A DNA stretch of 64,000 nt from an uncultured Roseburia sp. (lineage in GTDB: Bacteria; Bacillota; Clostridia; Lachnospirales; Lachnospiraceae). Below are positions 8,478 to 18,205 of the stretch, one piece after another. The translations under genes and the position numbers were made by a program. The stretch lies in the NCBI GenBank assembly GCA_947383215.1, contig CANDCP010000005.1:1-64000 (forward strand), written 5' to 3'. Below the pieces are notes generated by a model that saw only the letters and a program-made list of their open reading frames with translations, was not told where the DNA came from and searched no databases. Each line of letters starts with the position of its first letter. Within the stretch, counting starts at the first letter, position 1.

Positions 8478-9413
8478 ATGGAATTTAAACACAGGTCCGT
8501 ATTGTTGGAGGAGACAATTGAAAATTTAAAGATCCGGCCTGAGGGGGTCTATGTAGACGGAACTCTGGGCGGAGGAGGCCATTCGTTTGAAATTGCAAAG
8601 AGACTTACGACGGGCAGACTGATTGGGATCGACCAGGATGCGGACGCGATCGATGCCGCGACGAAGCGTCTTAGCCCTTATGCCGATAAGGTTACCGTGG
8701 TTCGCAGCAATTACCGCGATATGGGAGACGAGCTGCTTCATCTTGGGATTTGCAAGGTAGACGGGATACTGTTGGATTTGGGCGTTTCTTCGTTTCAGCT
8801 TGATACGCCGGAACGGGGATTTACTTACCGTGAGAAAGATGCGCCTCTCGATATGAGGATGGATCAAAGACAGCCGTTGACTGCGGAGGATATCGTAAAC
8901 GAGTACGGCGAGATGGAGCTGTATCGGATGATCCGCGATTTTGGGGAGGATCGGTTTGCGAAAAATATTGCCAGGCATATTGTGGCGGCAAGAGAGAAAA
9001 AAAGGATAAAAACGGCGGGAGAGCTGACGGACATTGTCCGCGCTGCGATACCGGGAAAGGCGTTGAAGACCGGAGGGCATCCGGCGAAACGAACCTTTCA
9101 GGCAATACGGATTGAGTTAAACCATGAACTTGAGGTTTTACAGGATACACTGGATGAGATGATCGGGCTTTTAAATCCGGGAGGAAGAATTTGTGTAATA
9201 ACCTTTCACTCTTTAGAAGACCGAATCGTAAAAAATATTTTTCGAAAAAACGAAAACCCGTGTACCTGTCCCAGTCATTTTCCGATATGCGTATGCAAAA
9301 ATATTTCAAAAGGCAGAGTTGTGACGAGAAAGCCGATCCTGCCTAAGGAGGAGGAATTAGGGGAGAACAGCAGATCAAAGAGTGCCAAGCTTCGGGTTTT
9401 TGAGCGAGAGTAG
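8478..9413 (+). CDS. rsmH: 16S rRNA m4C1402 methyltransferase RsmH
   Basis: 311 residues. It uses SAM to N4-methylate C1402 in the ribosomal P site. The motif GTLGGGGHS near residue 33 and [12 protein letters not shown] are diagnostic, and PLDMRMD and [11 protein letters not shown] follow. Start placed at ATG 8478, which has AGGAGA six bases upstream; the ATG at 8463 lacks a site. Old name mraW. Conserved second gene of dcw clusters. Confidence 0.97.
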   Translation: MEFKHRSVLLEETIENLKIRPEGVYVDGTLGGGGHSFEIAKRLTTGRLIGIDQDADAIDAATKRLSPYADKVTVVRSNYRDMGDELLHLGICKVDGILLDLGVSSFQLDTPERGFTYREKDAPLDMRMDQRQPLTAEDIVNEYGEMELYRMIRDFGEDRFAKNIARHIVAAREKKRIKTAGELTDIVRAAIPGKALKTGGHPAKRTFQAIRIELNHELEVLQDTLDEMIGLLNPGGRICVITFHSLEDRIVKNIFRKNENPCTCPSHFPICVCKNISKGRVVTRKPILPKEEELGENSRSKSAKLRVFERE

Positions 9414-9502
9414 GGGATTTGAAAAATACAAAGGGAAGAATGTTGTGAGACGAGAAAGATAGGGTTTGGTGGAAGAATCCCTGACAGTAAGGAGAGAGGC
9501 AG

Positions 9503-9988
9503 ATGGCAGAAAAAAGAAAGTATTCCAGAGTAGAATATATTGACGGGAACGTCGTAAGGAAATTAGAGGCGGCGCCGGATTATCGGAGAGAGGAAGAAGA
9601 AAAGAGAAGACGCGCCCTTCGGCGGAGGAATCAGCATGTAGCGAGAAGGAACCGTGAGCGCGCGCTCAAAATGAACCGTGGATATGTGGCATTCCTGTCG
9701 TTTGCGGCAATGGTGACGGCGTTCGTCTCCGTTGTATACATACAGCTTCAGTCGGATTTGACGGGCCGGCTTCGCAATATTTCCGCGCTTGAAAGCCAGA
9801 TATCGGATTTGAGGGCGGACAATGACGCGCTGTTGAAGCGGATTGACACGTCGGTTAATCTCGAGGCGGTAAAAGAGGCGGCGATTCATCAGCTGGGCAT
9901 GGTATATGCGGGCGCGGATCAGATCATATATTATAGTGTGGAAAACGACGATTATATGAGTCAGTATAAAGATATTCCGCGGAATTAA
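9503..9988 (+). CDS. ftsL: FtsL-like cell division protein
   Basis: 161 residues: a long very basic cytoplasmic N-terminus (to about 57), one span (about 60-82) and an extracellular coiled coil (ISALESQISDLRADNDALLKR). This bitopic layout and the position between rsmH and the PBP gene identify FtsL, partner of DivIB and DivIC in septal synthesis. Sequence identity in this family is low, so the call rests on topology and synteny. AAGGAGAGAG precedes the ATG. Confidence 0.85.
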   Translation: MAEKRKYSRVEYIDGNVVRKLEAAPDYRREEEEKRRRALRRRNQHVARRNRERALKMNRGYVAFLSFAAMVTAFVSVVYIQLQSDLTGRLRNISALESQISDLRADNDALLKRIDTSVNLEAVKEAAIHQLGMVYAGADQIIYYSVENDDYMSQYKDIPRN

Positions 9989-10015
9989 TTTTGATTGAAG
10001 CAGACAGGTGGAAGT

Positions 10016-12016
10016 GTGAAGAGCAGAAAGAAAAGGACAAGGCCGCCGAAACGGTTTTCAAAAAAAATGCAGAAAAAACTGCTGGTTGTTTTTGCGATAA
10101 TCGTGATTTTGCTTGTCGCCTTGATAATAAGGTTAATGTACATTAAGCAGACCAGCGGCAAAAAATACGAGAAAATCGTATTATCCCAGCAGGGGTACGA
10201 CAGTACGCTGATTCCATATCAGCGCGGAAGCATTACGGACAGCAAGGGTACGATTCTTGCGACGAGCGTAGACGTTTATAATGTGATACTCGACTGTAAG
10301 GTGCTAAACAGTGATGAAAAAAATGTGGAGCCGACAATTGAGGCGCTGATGCAGTGTTTTCCCGATACGCTTGAGGAGGGGACCATACGCGAGCTGATTG
10401 TGAAAAAGCCGGAAAGCCAGTACAATGTTTTGGCAAAGCGCCTTCCTTATGAGCAGATACACCAGTTTGTGGAGCTGCAGAATGATGAAAAGAATCATCC
10501 GTTTATCAAGGGAGTTTGGTTTGAAAAGGAGTATATCCGCAAATATCCGTATGATTCCCTTGCCAGCGCCGTGGTGGGATTTACGACCAGCGGAAACCTG
10601 GGGATGAACGGGGTGGAATATTTTTATAACAGCGAGCTCAACGGGATAAACGGGAGAGAATACGGCTATTTAAATTCCGACAGCAATTATGAGAAGAACG
10701 TCAGGCCGGCGGTTAACGGAAATAATCTTGTGCTGACGATCGACGCCAATATTCAAACCGTTGTGGAGAAGAAAATCTCTGACTTTTTGAAGGAAAATGA
10801 AAATAAATTTACGCAGAGGGCAGGGGCGGAGCATATCGGCGTGATTGTGATGGATCCGAATAACGCGGAGGTGCTTGCCATGGCCAATTATCCGAATTAC
10901 GACCTGACGAATCCGTGGGACTTGAGCGCATATTATACGGAGGAAGAGATCTCCGCCATGGATGAGGATACAAAATTAAAGGCGCTGTACAAGGTGTGGA
11001 TGAATTTCTGCACGACATATACGTATGAGCCGGGATCTACCGTAAAACCGTTTACGGTTGCGGCGGGGCTTGAGACAGGAACGTTAGACGACAGTATGAC
11101 GTTTCTGTGCGACGGAGTGGAACAGATTGCAACGCATGATATTCACTGCGTGAAGAGGGCCGGACACGGCCTCGAAACGATGAAAAAGGCGATTATGGAT
11201 TCCTGTAACGACGCCTTGATGCAGATGTCCTATAAAATCGGACCTGCCAATTTTGCGAAGTATCAGAAAATTTTCGGTTTTGGGTATAAGACAAATATTG
11301 ACCTTCCGGGGGAGGCCAGGACGGACGGACTGATCTACAAGGAGAGCGATCTTACCACGCTGAATCTGGCTACGAACGCGTTTGGACAGAATTTTAATAC
11401 AACAATGATACAGCTGGCGAGCGCGTTTTGCTCGATTGTAAACGGCGGTTCTTATTATCAGCCTCATGTTGTAAAGAAGATTACGGATGAGAGCGGAAAT
11501 ATCATCGCGGAAAATAAGGGGACGCTGCTGAAGGAAACGATTTCCAAACAGACCAGCGATCTTTTGAAGCAATATCTCTACGGGACGGTGAGCGAGGAGG
11601 GGACCGGACAGTACGCAAAGGTGCCGGGCTATTCTATGGGCGGAAAGACGGGGACGGCGCAAAAGCTTCCAAGAGGACAGGACAATTACCTTGTGTCCTT
11701 TATCGGTTATGCGCCGCAGGAGAATCCGCAGCTTGTTATTTATTGTGTCGTGGACGAACCCAACGCCGAAGAACAGGCGAACAGCGCGTTTGCGCAGGGC
11801 ATTGTAAAAGAAATTCTGACAGAGATCTTTCCGTATATGAATATATATCCCGATGAAGAGGTCAGGGACGACAAGGAAGGCGAACAGCAGGAGATTTCGC
11901 CGGACGGAACGACGGATGTGCCGGAACAGATGCCGGAGGGCGCGCAGGAAGCCATGGAAGAAAATGACAGAGAAGGCCGGATCGATGCGCCGGCAGATAA
12001 TCCGGATGCGAATTAG
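10016..12016 (+). CDS. Class B penicillin-binding protein (septal transpeptidase, FtsI/PbpB type)
   Basis: 666 residues from GTG 10016, which has AGGTGG just upstream; TTG 9995 is possible. Basic N-terminus, one span (about 20-42), PBP-dimer domain starting near RGSITDSKGTILATS, then the transpeptidase domain with S341-TVK (YEPGSTVKPF), S396-CN and K544-TGT. All active-site motifs are intact. The C-terminus is a long acidic, proline-containing tail of about 60 residues with no PASTA domain. Probably the essential septal enzyme working with FtsW. A hairpin separates it from the next PBP gene. Confidence 0.93.
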   Translation: MKSRKKRTRPPKRFSKKMQKKLLVVFAIIVILLVALIIRLMYIKQTSGKKYEKIVLSQQGYDSTLIPYQRGSITDSKGTILATSVDVYNVILDCKVLNSDEKNVEPTIEALMQCFPDTLEEGTIRELIVKKPESQYNVLAKRLPYEQIHQFVELQNDEKNHPFIKGVWFEKEYIRKYPYDSLASAVVGFTTSGNLGMNGVEYFYNSELNGINGREYGYLNSDSNYEKNVRPAVNGNNLVLTIDANIQTVVEKKISDFLKENENKFTQRAGAEHIGVIVMDPNNAEVLAMANYPNYDLTNPWDLSAYYTEEEISAMDEDTKLKALYKVWMNFCTTYTYEPGSTVKPFTVAAGLETGTLDDSMTFLCDGVEQIATHDIHCVKRAGHGLETMKKAIMDSCNDALMQMSYKIGPANFAKYQKIFGFGYKTNIDLPGEARTDGLIYKESDLTTLNLATNAFGQNFNTTMIQLASAFCSIVNGGSYYQPHVVKKITDESGNIIAENKGTLLKETISKQTSDLLKQYLYGTVSEEGTGQYAKVPGYSMGGKTGTAQKLPRGQDNYLVSFIGYAPQENPQLVIYCVVDEPNAEEQANSAFAQGIVKEILTEIFPYMNIYPDEEVRDDKEGEQQEISPDGTTDVPEQMPEGAQEAMEENDREGRIDAPADNPDAN

Positions 12017-12029
12017 ATAATGGCAACAT

Positions 12030-12077
12030 AACCTCATAAAAGTTGTAATAGATTATAACAACTGCTTTTATGAGGTT
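12030..12077 (+). promoter_or_regulatory. Hairpin pairing the ribosome site of the second PBP gene
   Basis: AACCTCATAAAA (12030-12041) pairs with TTTTATGAGGTT (12066-12077); GTTGT (12042-12046) pairs with ACAAC (12058-12062) across a three-base bulge. The right arm contains TGAGG (12071-12075), the likely ribosome site for ATG 12084, so the fold would hide it. Only four T follow, so terminator action would be weak. Confidence 0.6.
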
Positions 12078-12083
12078 TTGCTT

Positions 12084-13844
12084 ATGTACCGCAATAAAAC
12101 GCCGAATAGAAAGAAAATCATGATTATATTTGTTGCAATATGCCTTGTATCTTTTGTTCTTATGGGGAGGCTCGTGTATTTGATGATATTTTGCTCCGAG
12201 TATTACGGACAGAAGGCTGAAAATCTGCACGAGAGGGAGCGCGATATTAAGGCGGCGCGGGGGAAAATTTATGATGCAAACGGCGTGCTTTTGGCTTCCA
12301 ACCGTACGGTATGTACGGTCTCAGTTATTCACAGCCAGATAGAGGAACCGCAGAAGGTCATAGAGGTTCTCTCGAGAGAACTCGAAATATCGGAGGAGAC
12401 GGCGAGGAAGCGCGTAGAGAAGGTAAGCTCCATTGAACGCGTAAAGACGAACGTTCCGAAAGAAACCGGGGATAAAATCAGGGAATACGGGCTTGCGGGC
12501 GTTAAAGTGGATGAGGACTATAAGCGCTATTATCCATATAATTCCCTGGCCTCGAAGGTGCTGGGGTTTACAGGGGGAGATAATCAGGGAATTGTGGGCC
12601 TGGAAGTAATTTATGACAAGTACCTTCAGGGGACAAACGGAAAAATACTGACGCTTACCGATGCGAAGGGCGTAGAGATTGAAAACGCCGGGGAGACGAG
12701 ATTGGAACCGATAGACGGAAATAACCTGACGATCAGTCTGGATTATAATATTCAAATGTACGCCGAGCAGGCGGCGCTTAAGGTTATGCAGGAAAAACAG
12801 GCGGACAGCGTCAGCATGATTGTCATGAATCCGAAAAACGGTGAAATCATGGCGATGGTCAACGTGCCCGAATTTGATTTAAACAGTCCGTACGATCTAA
12901 ATTTTCAGACGGAGACCGAATATACCGGGGAAGAGAAACAAAATTTGCTGAATCAGATGTGGCGAAATCCCTGCCTGAATGATACATATGAGCCGGGCTC
13001 CACATTTAAAATTATCACGGCGAGCGCGGCATTGGAGGAGGGGGTAGTAAAGCTTACCGATAATTTCAGTTGTCCGGGGTATAAAATTGTGGAGGACCGG
13101 AAAATCCGATGTCACAAAACGGCGGGGCACGGTGCGGAAACTTTTGTCGACGGGATAAAAAATTCCTGCAATCCTGTATTTATAGAGGTTGGACTTCGGT
13201 TGGGAGCAGATCGGTTTTACGATTATTTTAAGCAGTTCGGACTCTTGTCGAAGACGAATATTGATCTTCCGGGGGAGGCGGCGACTATTATGCACGCAAA
13301 GGAGAATATCGGGCAAGTCGAGCTTGCGACAATCTCCTTCGGGCAGTCGTTTCAGATTACTCCGATACAGCTTGCGACGACGGTTTCCTCGCTGATTAAC
13401 GGGGGAACGCGCGTAACGCCTCATTTTGGCGTGGAGGTGAAAACCCCGGAGGGAACGGTTGTTAAGAAATTTACTTACGATCAGAAAGAAGGCACGGTGA
13501 GCAAGGAAACCTCAGAGACGCTTCGGGGTCTGTTGGAGAAGGTGGTCTCGGAAGGGAGCGGGAATAAAGCGTCCATAGCCGGTTTTCGCATCGGGGGGAA
13601 GACGGCGACTTCCCAGACGCTTCCGCGCAGCGACCACAAATATATTTCCTCATTTCTGGGCTTTTCGCCGGCGGACGATCCGCAGGTTCTGGCGCTTGTG
13701 GTAATCCGCAACCCTCAGGGAATCTATTACGGGGGAACTATCGCGGCGCCGGTTGTCAAGAGCGTTTTTGAAAATATCCTTCCGTATCTTGGGATAGAGC
13801 GCGAGGAGATTGAAGAAGATAAGGAGGGGGAGGATCAAAATTAA
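12084..13844 (+). CDS. Second class B penicillin-binding protein (SpoVD-like)
   Basis: 586 residues from ATG 12084 (TGAGG eight bases upstream). One N-terminal span (about 11-33), dimer domain from RGKIYDANGVLLASN, transpeptidase motifs S306-TFK, S361-CN and, in place of KTG, K506-T-A-T. Paired class B PBPs at this locus recall pbpB-spoVD of Bacillus, where SpoVD makes spore cortex; the parallel suggests but does not prove a sporulation role. No PASTA domain. The KTG-to-KTA change is unusual and may lower beta-lactam or substrate affinity. Confidence 0.88.
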   Translation: MYRNKTPNRKKIMIIFVAICLVSFVLMGRLVYLMIFCSEYYGQKAENLHERERDIKAARGKIYDANGVLLASNRTVCTVSVIHSQIEEPQKVIEVLSRELEISEETARKRVEKVSSIERVKTNVPKETGDKIREYGLAGVKVDEDYKRYYPYNSLASKVLGFTGGDNQGIVGLEVIYDKYLQGTNGKILTLTDAKGVEIENAGETRLEPIDGNNLTISLDYNIQMYAEQAALKVMQEKQADSVSMIVMNPKNGEIMAMVNVPEFDLNSPYDLNFQTETEYTGEEKQNLLNQMWRNPCLNDTYEPGSTFKIITASAALEEGVVKLTDNFSCPGYKIVEDRKIRCHKTAGHGAETFVDGIKNSCNPVFIEVGLRLGADRFYDYFKQFGLLSKTNIDLPGEAATIMHAKENIGQVELATISFGQSFQITPIQLATTVSSLINGGTRVTPHFGVEVKTPEGTVVKKFTYDQKEGTVSKETSETLRGLLEKVVSEGSGNKASIAGFRIGGKTATSQTLPRSDHKYISSFLGFSPADDPQVLALVVIRNPQGIYYGGTIAAPVVKSVFENILPYLGIEREEIEEDKEGEDQN

Positions 13845-13859
13845 ATTCCTAAGGAAACC

Positions 13860-13888
13860 TTGCGTGTTTGTAGAAAATAACGTATACT
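13860..13888 (+). promoter_or_regulatory. Candidate promoter for mraY-ftsQ
   Basis: TTGCGT (13860-13865), 17 bases, TATACT (13883-13888) in the 90-base gap before mraY. Confidence 0.5.
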
Positions 13889-13934
13889 GGATAAGTTAGG
13901 AAATGTACAGGATATTGTACGATTGGAGGAAATT

Positions 13935-14888
13935 ATGGCATATCAAATTGCAATACCGGTAATCATATCATTTGTAATCAGCGCGTTACTTGGACCGGTA
14001 GTCATACCGTTTTTGAGAAAATTAAAGGTGGGTCAGACGGAAAGAAAAGAGCTGGAATCGCACCAGAAAAAGACGGGAACGCCTACAATGGGCGGTCTTA
14101 TGATACTTGCAAGTATTATTGTGACGAGTATTTTTTATATCGAGGATTATCCAAAAATCGCACCGATTTTGTTTTTAACCGTAGCGTTTGGGCTGATCGG
14201 TTTTTTGGACGACTATCTGAAAGTCGTATTAAAGCGGACGGACGGATTGCTCCCGAAGCAAAAGATGCTGCTTCAGATTGTCGTGACCGCGGTTTTTGCC
14301 GCGTATATGTGGAAGTATTCCGGGGTCTCTCTTGCGATGCTCGTGCCGTTTTCGGGCGGAATGTACTGGGATATCGGCTGGATGGCGATACCGGTCTTGT
14401 TTGTTGCCGTGATCGGGACGGTAAACGGAACGAATTTCACAGACGGGCTTGACGGTCTGGCGTCAAGCGTGACAATCATGGTTGCGACGTTTTTCACGGT
14501 CGTGGCTGTGGGAATGGACAGCGGCATTGAGCCGATCACATGCGCGGTTGTGGGGGCGTTGCTGGGATTCCTCTTGTTTAACGTATATCCGGCCAGCGTT
14601 TTTATGGGGGATACCGGTTCCCTTGCGCTGGGAGGGTTCGTTGCGGGTACGGCGTATATGCTGCAAATGCCGATTTTTATTCTGATTGTGGGACTTATAT
14701 ATCTGACCGAAGTATTGTCGGTAATGATACAGGTGACATATTTTAAGAAGACCGGCGGTAAGCGTATTTTCCGTATGGCTCCGATTCATCATCATTTTGA
14801 GTTGGGCGGCTGGTCCGAGACAAGGGTTGTGGCGGTTTTTTCTATTGTGACGGCAATTCTTTGTCTGATAGCGCTTCTTGCAATTTAA
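13935..14888 (+). CDS. mraY: Phospho-MurNAc-pentapeptide transferase MraY
   Basis: 317 residues with about ten membrane spans. It transfers phospho-MurNAc-pentapeptide to undecaprenyl phosphate to make lipid I. Signature pieces: TPTMGGLM, FLDDYLK with the catalytic aspartates, NFTDGLDGLA and APIHHHFELGGW. Start at ATG 13935 with GGAGG (13925-13929) at good spacing. Confidence 0.98.
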   Translation: MAYQIAIPVIISFVISALLGPVVIPFLRKLKVGQTERKELESHQKKTGTPTMGGLMILASIIVTSIFYIEDYPKIAPILFLTVAFGLIGFLDDYLKVVLKRTDGLLPKQKMLLQIVVTAVFAAYMWKYSGVSLAMLVPFSGGMYWDIGWMAIPVLFVAVIGTVNGTNFTDGLDGLASSVTIMVATFFTVVAVGMDSGIEPITCAVVGALLGFLLFNVYPASVFMGDTGSLALGGFVAGTAYMLQMPIFILIVGLIYLTEVLSVMIQVTYFKKTGGKRIFRMAPIHHHFELGGWSETRVVAVFSIVTAILCLIALLAI

Positions 14889-14915
14889 AGGTTTGGCGAA
14901 AGGCAGGGAAATAAG

Positions 14916-16277
14916 ATGGTTTTGAAGGGAAAAAATGTTCTGGTAGTCGGTACGGGAATCAGCGGCGTTGCGGCGTGTGAGCTGTTAAGGGCGCAGGGAG
15001 CCAATGTGATATTGTTTGACGGGAACAAAGCGGCGGATACGGAGGAAATTCGCAGAAAGTCAAAAGCTTTTGAAAATATTGAGATTATTTTGGGAGACCT
15101 TCCGGAGGTGATTAGCGGCGTTTTGGATATGGCAGTGTTAAGTCCCGGCGTACCGACGGATCTTCCGATGGTGCGCGCGCTCAGGGAGCGCGGCGTAATT
15201 GTCCTGGGAGAGATAGAGCTTGCATATCAGACCGGCAAAGGCAGCATCGTCGCAATTACGGGTACAAACGGAAAGACAACGACAACCGCGCTTGTGGGCG
15301 AAATAATGAAGAACTGCTACGAGGATGTAAAAGTGGTCGGAAATATCGGGATTCCTTATACGGGCGTCGCGATGGAGACGACAGAAGAGACGGTGGTCGT
15401 GGCGGAAATCAGCAGCTTTCAGCTGGAAACAATTCTGGAATTTAAGCCGAAGGTGTCGGCGATTTTAAATATTACGCCGGATCATTTGGACCGCCATCAC
15501 ACGATGGAGGCATACATTCAGGCGAAAGAGAGCATCACAAAGAATCAGACCAAAGACCAGATCTGCGTATTAAATTATGAGGACGACGTTTTGCGGGAAT
15601 TTGGAGAGCAGCTCTTTGCCAGAGTCGTTTACTTCAGCAGTAAAAGAAGGTTGAAGCAGGGGATTTATCTGGAGGGAGATACGATCTACTGTTCAGGCAG
15701 AGAGCAGGTATCGGAGGTCGTAAATGTAAACAAATTAAATCTCCTTGGGGTTCACAATTATGAAAATGTCATGGCGGCGGTCGCGATCTGTTTAAGCTTT
15801 GGAGTTCCGCTTGAAAAAATTCAGGAAATACTGGTTCGCTTCCAGGCGGTAGAGCATAGAATAGAATATGTGACAGAAAAGCGCGGCGTCAAATTTTACA
15901 ATGATTCCAAGGGGACAAATCCGGATGCGGCTATCCAGGGGATTCGCGCGATGACGGGAAAAACGTTTTTGATCGGCGGCGGATACGACAAGGATTCCCA
16001 GTACGACGAATGGATTGAGGCCTTTGACGGCAAAGTAAAAAAACTGGTTTTGATCGGAGCTACAAGGGAGAAAATTGCGGAGTGCGCCAGACGTCACGGC
16101 TTTACGGAGACGGTTTTTGCCGACAGCCTGCAAGAGGCGGTGGAGCTTTGCTATGCGCAGGCGCAGGAAGGCGAGGCCGTGCTGCTTTCACCGGCGTGTG
16201 CAAGCTGGGGAATGTTCAAAAATTATGAAGAGCGGGGGCGTGTGTTTAAAGATATCGTCCATGCTCTGAAGGAGTGA
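14916..16277 (+). CDS. murD: UDP-MurNAc-L-alanine:D-glutamate ligase MurD
   Basis: 453 residues. ATP-dependent addition of D-Glu to UDP-MurNAc-L-Ala. N-terminal Rossmann domain (VVGTGISGVAACELL), ATP loop AITGTNGKTTTTAL, LNITPDHLDRH, and C-terminal domain with FYNDSKGTNPDA and LLSPACASWGMF. Only Mur ligase in the window; murC, murE and murF must lie elsewhere. Confidence 0.98.
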   Translation: MVLKGKNVLVVGTGISGVAACELLRAQGANVILFDGNKAADTEEIRRKSKAFENIEIILGDLPEVISGVLDMAVLSPGVPTDLPMVRALRERGVIVLGEIELAYQTGKGSIVAITGTNGKTTTTALVGEIMKNCYEDVKVVGNIGIPYTGVAMETTEETVVVAEISSFQLETILEFKPKVSAILNITPDHLDRHHTMEAYIQAKESITKNQTKDQICVLNYEDDVLREFGEQLFARVVYFSSKRRLKQGIYLEGDTIYCSGREQVSEVVNVNKLNLLGVHNYENVMAAVAICLSFGVPLEKIQEILVRFQAVEHRIEYVTEKRGVKFYNDSKGTNPDAAIQGIRAMTGKTFLIGGGYDKDSQYDEWIEAFDGKVKKLVLIGATREKIAECARRHGFTETVFADSLQEAVELCYAQAQEGEAVLLSPACASWGMFKNYEERGRVFKDIVHALKE

Positions 16278-16281
16278 GTGA

Positions 16282-17394
16282 ATGCGAAATAAGCCGGCGA
16301 AGAGACAGGAGAAGACAAACAGATATTTTGATTACACGCTGCTGTTTATTATCATATTTCTTGTTTGCTTCGGCCTCGTTATGCTGTATTCTACCAGTGC
16401 CTATAAAGCCCAGGCCACATATGGGGACGGAACCTATTATTTAAAAAAGCAGGCGTTTGCGACTGCTTTGGGATTTTCGGCAATGTTTATTATTTCCCGC
16501 ATCGACTACCATTTTTGGATGCGTTTTGCGGGGCTTGCCTACATAGCGGCGTTTGGCCTGTGTGTGTTCGTTATCTTTAAGGGGACGGAGTCCCACGGAC
16601 AGTCGAGATGGATTCAGATTGGGCCGTTGTCATTTCAGCCCTCTGAGTTTGCGAAAATTGCGGTTATCCTGTTTCTTGCGACAATGATAAGCAAAATGCC
16701 GAAAAAGATGGCGAAATTCAGAAATATTATCCGGGTATTCGTGACGCTGGTGCCGATTCTGGTTCCGGTCGCTTATACGAATTTAAGCACCGCCGTTATC
16801 ATAGCGGGGATTGCGATTGCGCTTACATTTGTGGCAAGTCCGAAATACAAGCATTTTGTTGCGCTTGCAGGGTTTGCCGTTGCCGGAGGCGCGCTGTTTA
16901 TTATGACGGCGGGATATCGCGCGGAACGGATTAAGATCTGGCTGAATCCGGAAGAGCATGAAAAAGGGTTTCAGACGATGCAGGGACTGTATGCGATTGG
17001 TTCCGGCGGTTTTTTCGGAAAAGGCCTGGGGGAGAGTATGCAAAAGCTTGGGTTTGTTCCGGAAGCCCAAAACGATATGATTTTTTCCATTATCTGTGAG
17101 GAATTGGGATTGTTTGGGGCAATCTGCACGATATTACTGTTTTTATTGATGATTTGGAGATTTATGGTGATCGCAAACAATGCGTCAGACCTTTTTGGGG
17201 CGTTGATCGTAGTGGGAATTATGGCCCATATTGCGATACAGGTGATACTGAATATTGCCGTTGTGACGAATTCGATTCCGAATACCGGTATCACGCTTCC
17301 GCTCATCAGCTATGGAGGCACTTCGGCGTCGTTCCTTTTGGCGGAGCTCGGATTGGCGTTTTCCGTTTCCCGGGGAATTAAATTAGAGGGTTAG
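16282..17394 (+). CDS. ftsW: FtsW/SpoVE-type SEDS lipid II polymerase
   Basis: 370 residues, about ten spans. SEDS glycosyltransferase that polymerises lipid II together with a class B PBP. Motifs: GLVMLYSTSAY, QPSEFAKIAVILFLA, the catalytic-loop region NPEEHEKGFQTMQGLYAIGSGG, GLGES and TGITLPLISYGGTS. Four bases after murD. FtsW and SpoVE cannot be told apart by sequence here; with two class B PBPs nearby it may serve division, sporulation or both. Confidence 0.95.
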   Translation: MRNKPAKRQEKTNRYFDYTLLFIIIFLVCFGLVMLYSTSAYKAQATYGDGTYYLKKQAFATALGFSAMFIISRIDYHFWMRFAGLAYIAAFGLCVFVIFKGTESHGQSRWIQIGPLSFQPSEFAKIAVILFLATMISKMPKKMAKFRNIIRVFVTLVPILVPVAYTNLSTAVIIAGIAIALTFVASPKYKHFVALAGFAVAGGALFIMTAGYRAERIKIWLNPEEHEKGFQTMQGLYAIGSGGFFGKGLGESMQKLGFVPEAQNDMIFSIICEELGLFGAICTILLFLLMIWRFMVIANNASDLFGALIVVGIMAHIAIQVILNIAVVTNSIPNTGITLPLISYGGTSASFLLAELGLAFSVSRGIKLEG

Positions 17395-17397
17395 CTT

Positions 17398-18150
17398 ATG
17401 ATAAGAGATAATCGAAGAAAGAAAAAACGGGTAAAAAAGGTTTTGATAACACTGCTTGCGTTTGCCGCGTTTTTGGGGGTGTCTGCGCTCGTCGTAGTAA
17501 AAGTATTTACCGTAAAGCAGGTGGAAGTAAAGGGAAACAAACTTTATAACGGCGATCAGATTGAAGAATGGGTATTGAATGACGAGTATTCGTGGAATTC
17601 GCTCTATGTCTATTTAAAATACCGCTTTTTTGACATGCAGGAGGTTCCGTTTATTGATACCATAGAGGTCGGGCTTAAGATCCCGCATACGTTGACAATC
17701 CAGGTGTATGAGAAGGGCCTTTTGGGATATATATACATGGATTCGCTCGGACAGAACGTTTATTTTGATAAGGACGGCTTTGTGGTGGAGACGTCGTCGG
17801 AAATTATCGAGGGAGTTCCTAAGATCAGCGGCCTGAAATGTAACCAGGTGGTACTTTATGAGAAGCTGGATCTGGAAAATAAAAAGGCGCTCACAGAGCT
17901 TCTCGATGTAACGCAGACTCTGAAGAAGTATACGCTGGCTCCGGATACAATCACATACAAAAAGGCGGATTCCATAAAGCTTTCTTACGGTTCTGTCAAC
18001 GTAAATCTTGGTTCGGCCGACAACCTTATCGATAAGGTAAAGCGTTTAAAAGAGATTATGCCGAATTTGGAGGGGCTGAAGGGAACGCTCCACATGGAAA
18101 AATGGTCGCCGGAGACGTCGGATATTACATTTTTGAAAGAAGAGTCATGA
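17398..18150 (+). CDS. ftsQ: Cell division protein FtsQ/DivIB
   Basis: 250 residues: basic N-terminus, one span (about 15-37), then a POTRA domain opening with FTVKQVEVKGNKLYNGDQI and a beta domain. It scaffolds FtsL and DivIC at the septum. Three bases after ftsW; in many Firmicutes murG lies between these two genes, but it does not here. Also called DivIB. Confidence 0.92.
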   Translation: MIRDNRRKKKRVKKVLITLLAFAAFLGVSALVVVKVFTVKQVEVKGNKLYNGDQIEEWVLNDEYSWNSLYVYLKYRFFDMQEVPFIDTIEVGLKIPHTLTIQVYEKGLLGYIYMDSLGQNVYFDKDGFVVETSSEIIEGVPKISGLKCNQVVLYEKLDLENKKALTELLDVTQTLKKYTLAPDTITYKKADSIKLSYGSVNVNLGSADNLIDKVKRLKEIMPNLEGLKGTLHMEKWSPETSDITFLKEES

Positions 18151-18176
18151 AGAATTGCAATTTTTCAAATTAAAGG

Positions 18177-18205
18177 TTGATTATTTGGACAAAAAATTAT
18201 ATTAT
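18177..18205 (+). promoter_or_regulatory. Candidate promoter for ftsZ
   Basis: TTGATT (18177-18182), 17 bases, TATTAT (18200-18205) in the AT-rich gap before ftsZ; implies extra ftsZ transcription besides read-through. Confidence 0.6.

Noticed and set aside
11084-12037. 317-residue open frame on the minus strand
   Set aside because: It lies opposite the first PBP gene, has no ribosome site and gives a composition without any family motif; a shadow of codon bias.
13246-13252. Spo0A-box match TGTCGAA
   Set aside because: Inside the second PBP coding region and isolated; several such matches are expected by chance in 64 kb.
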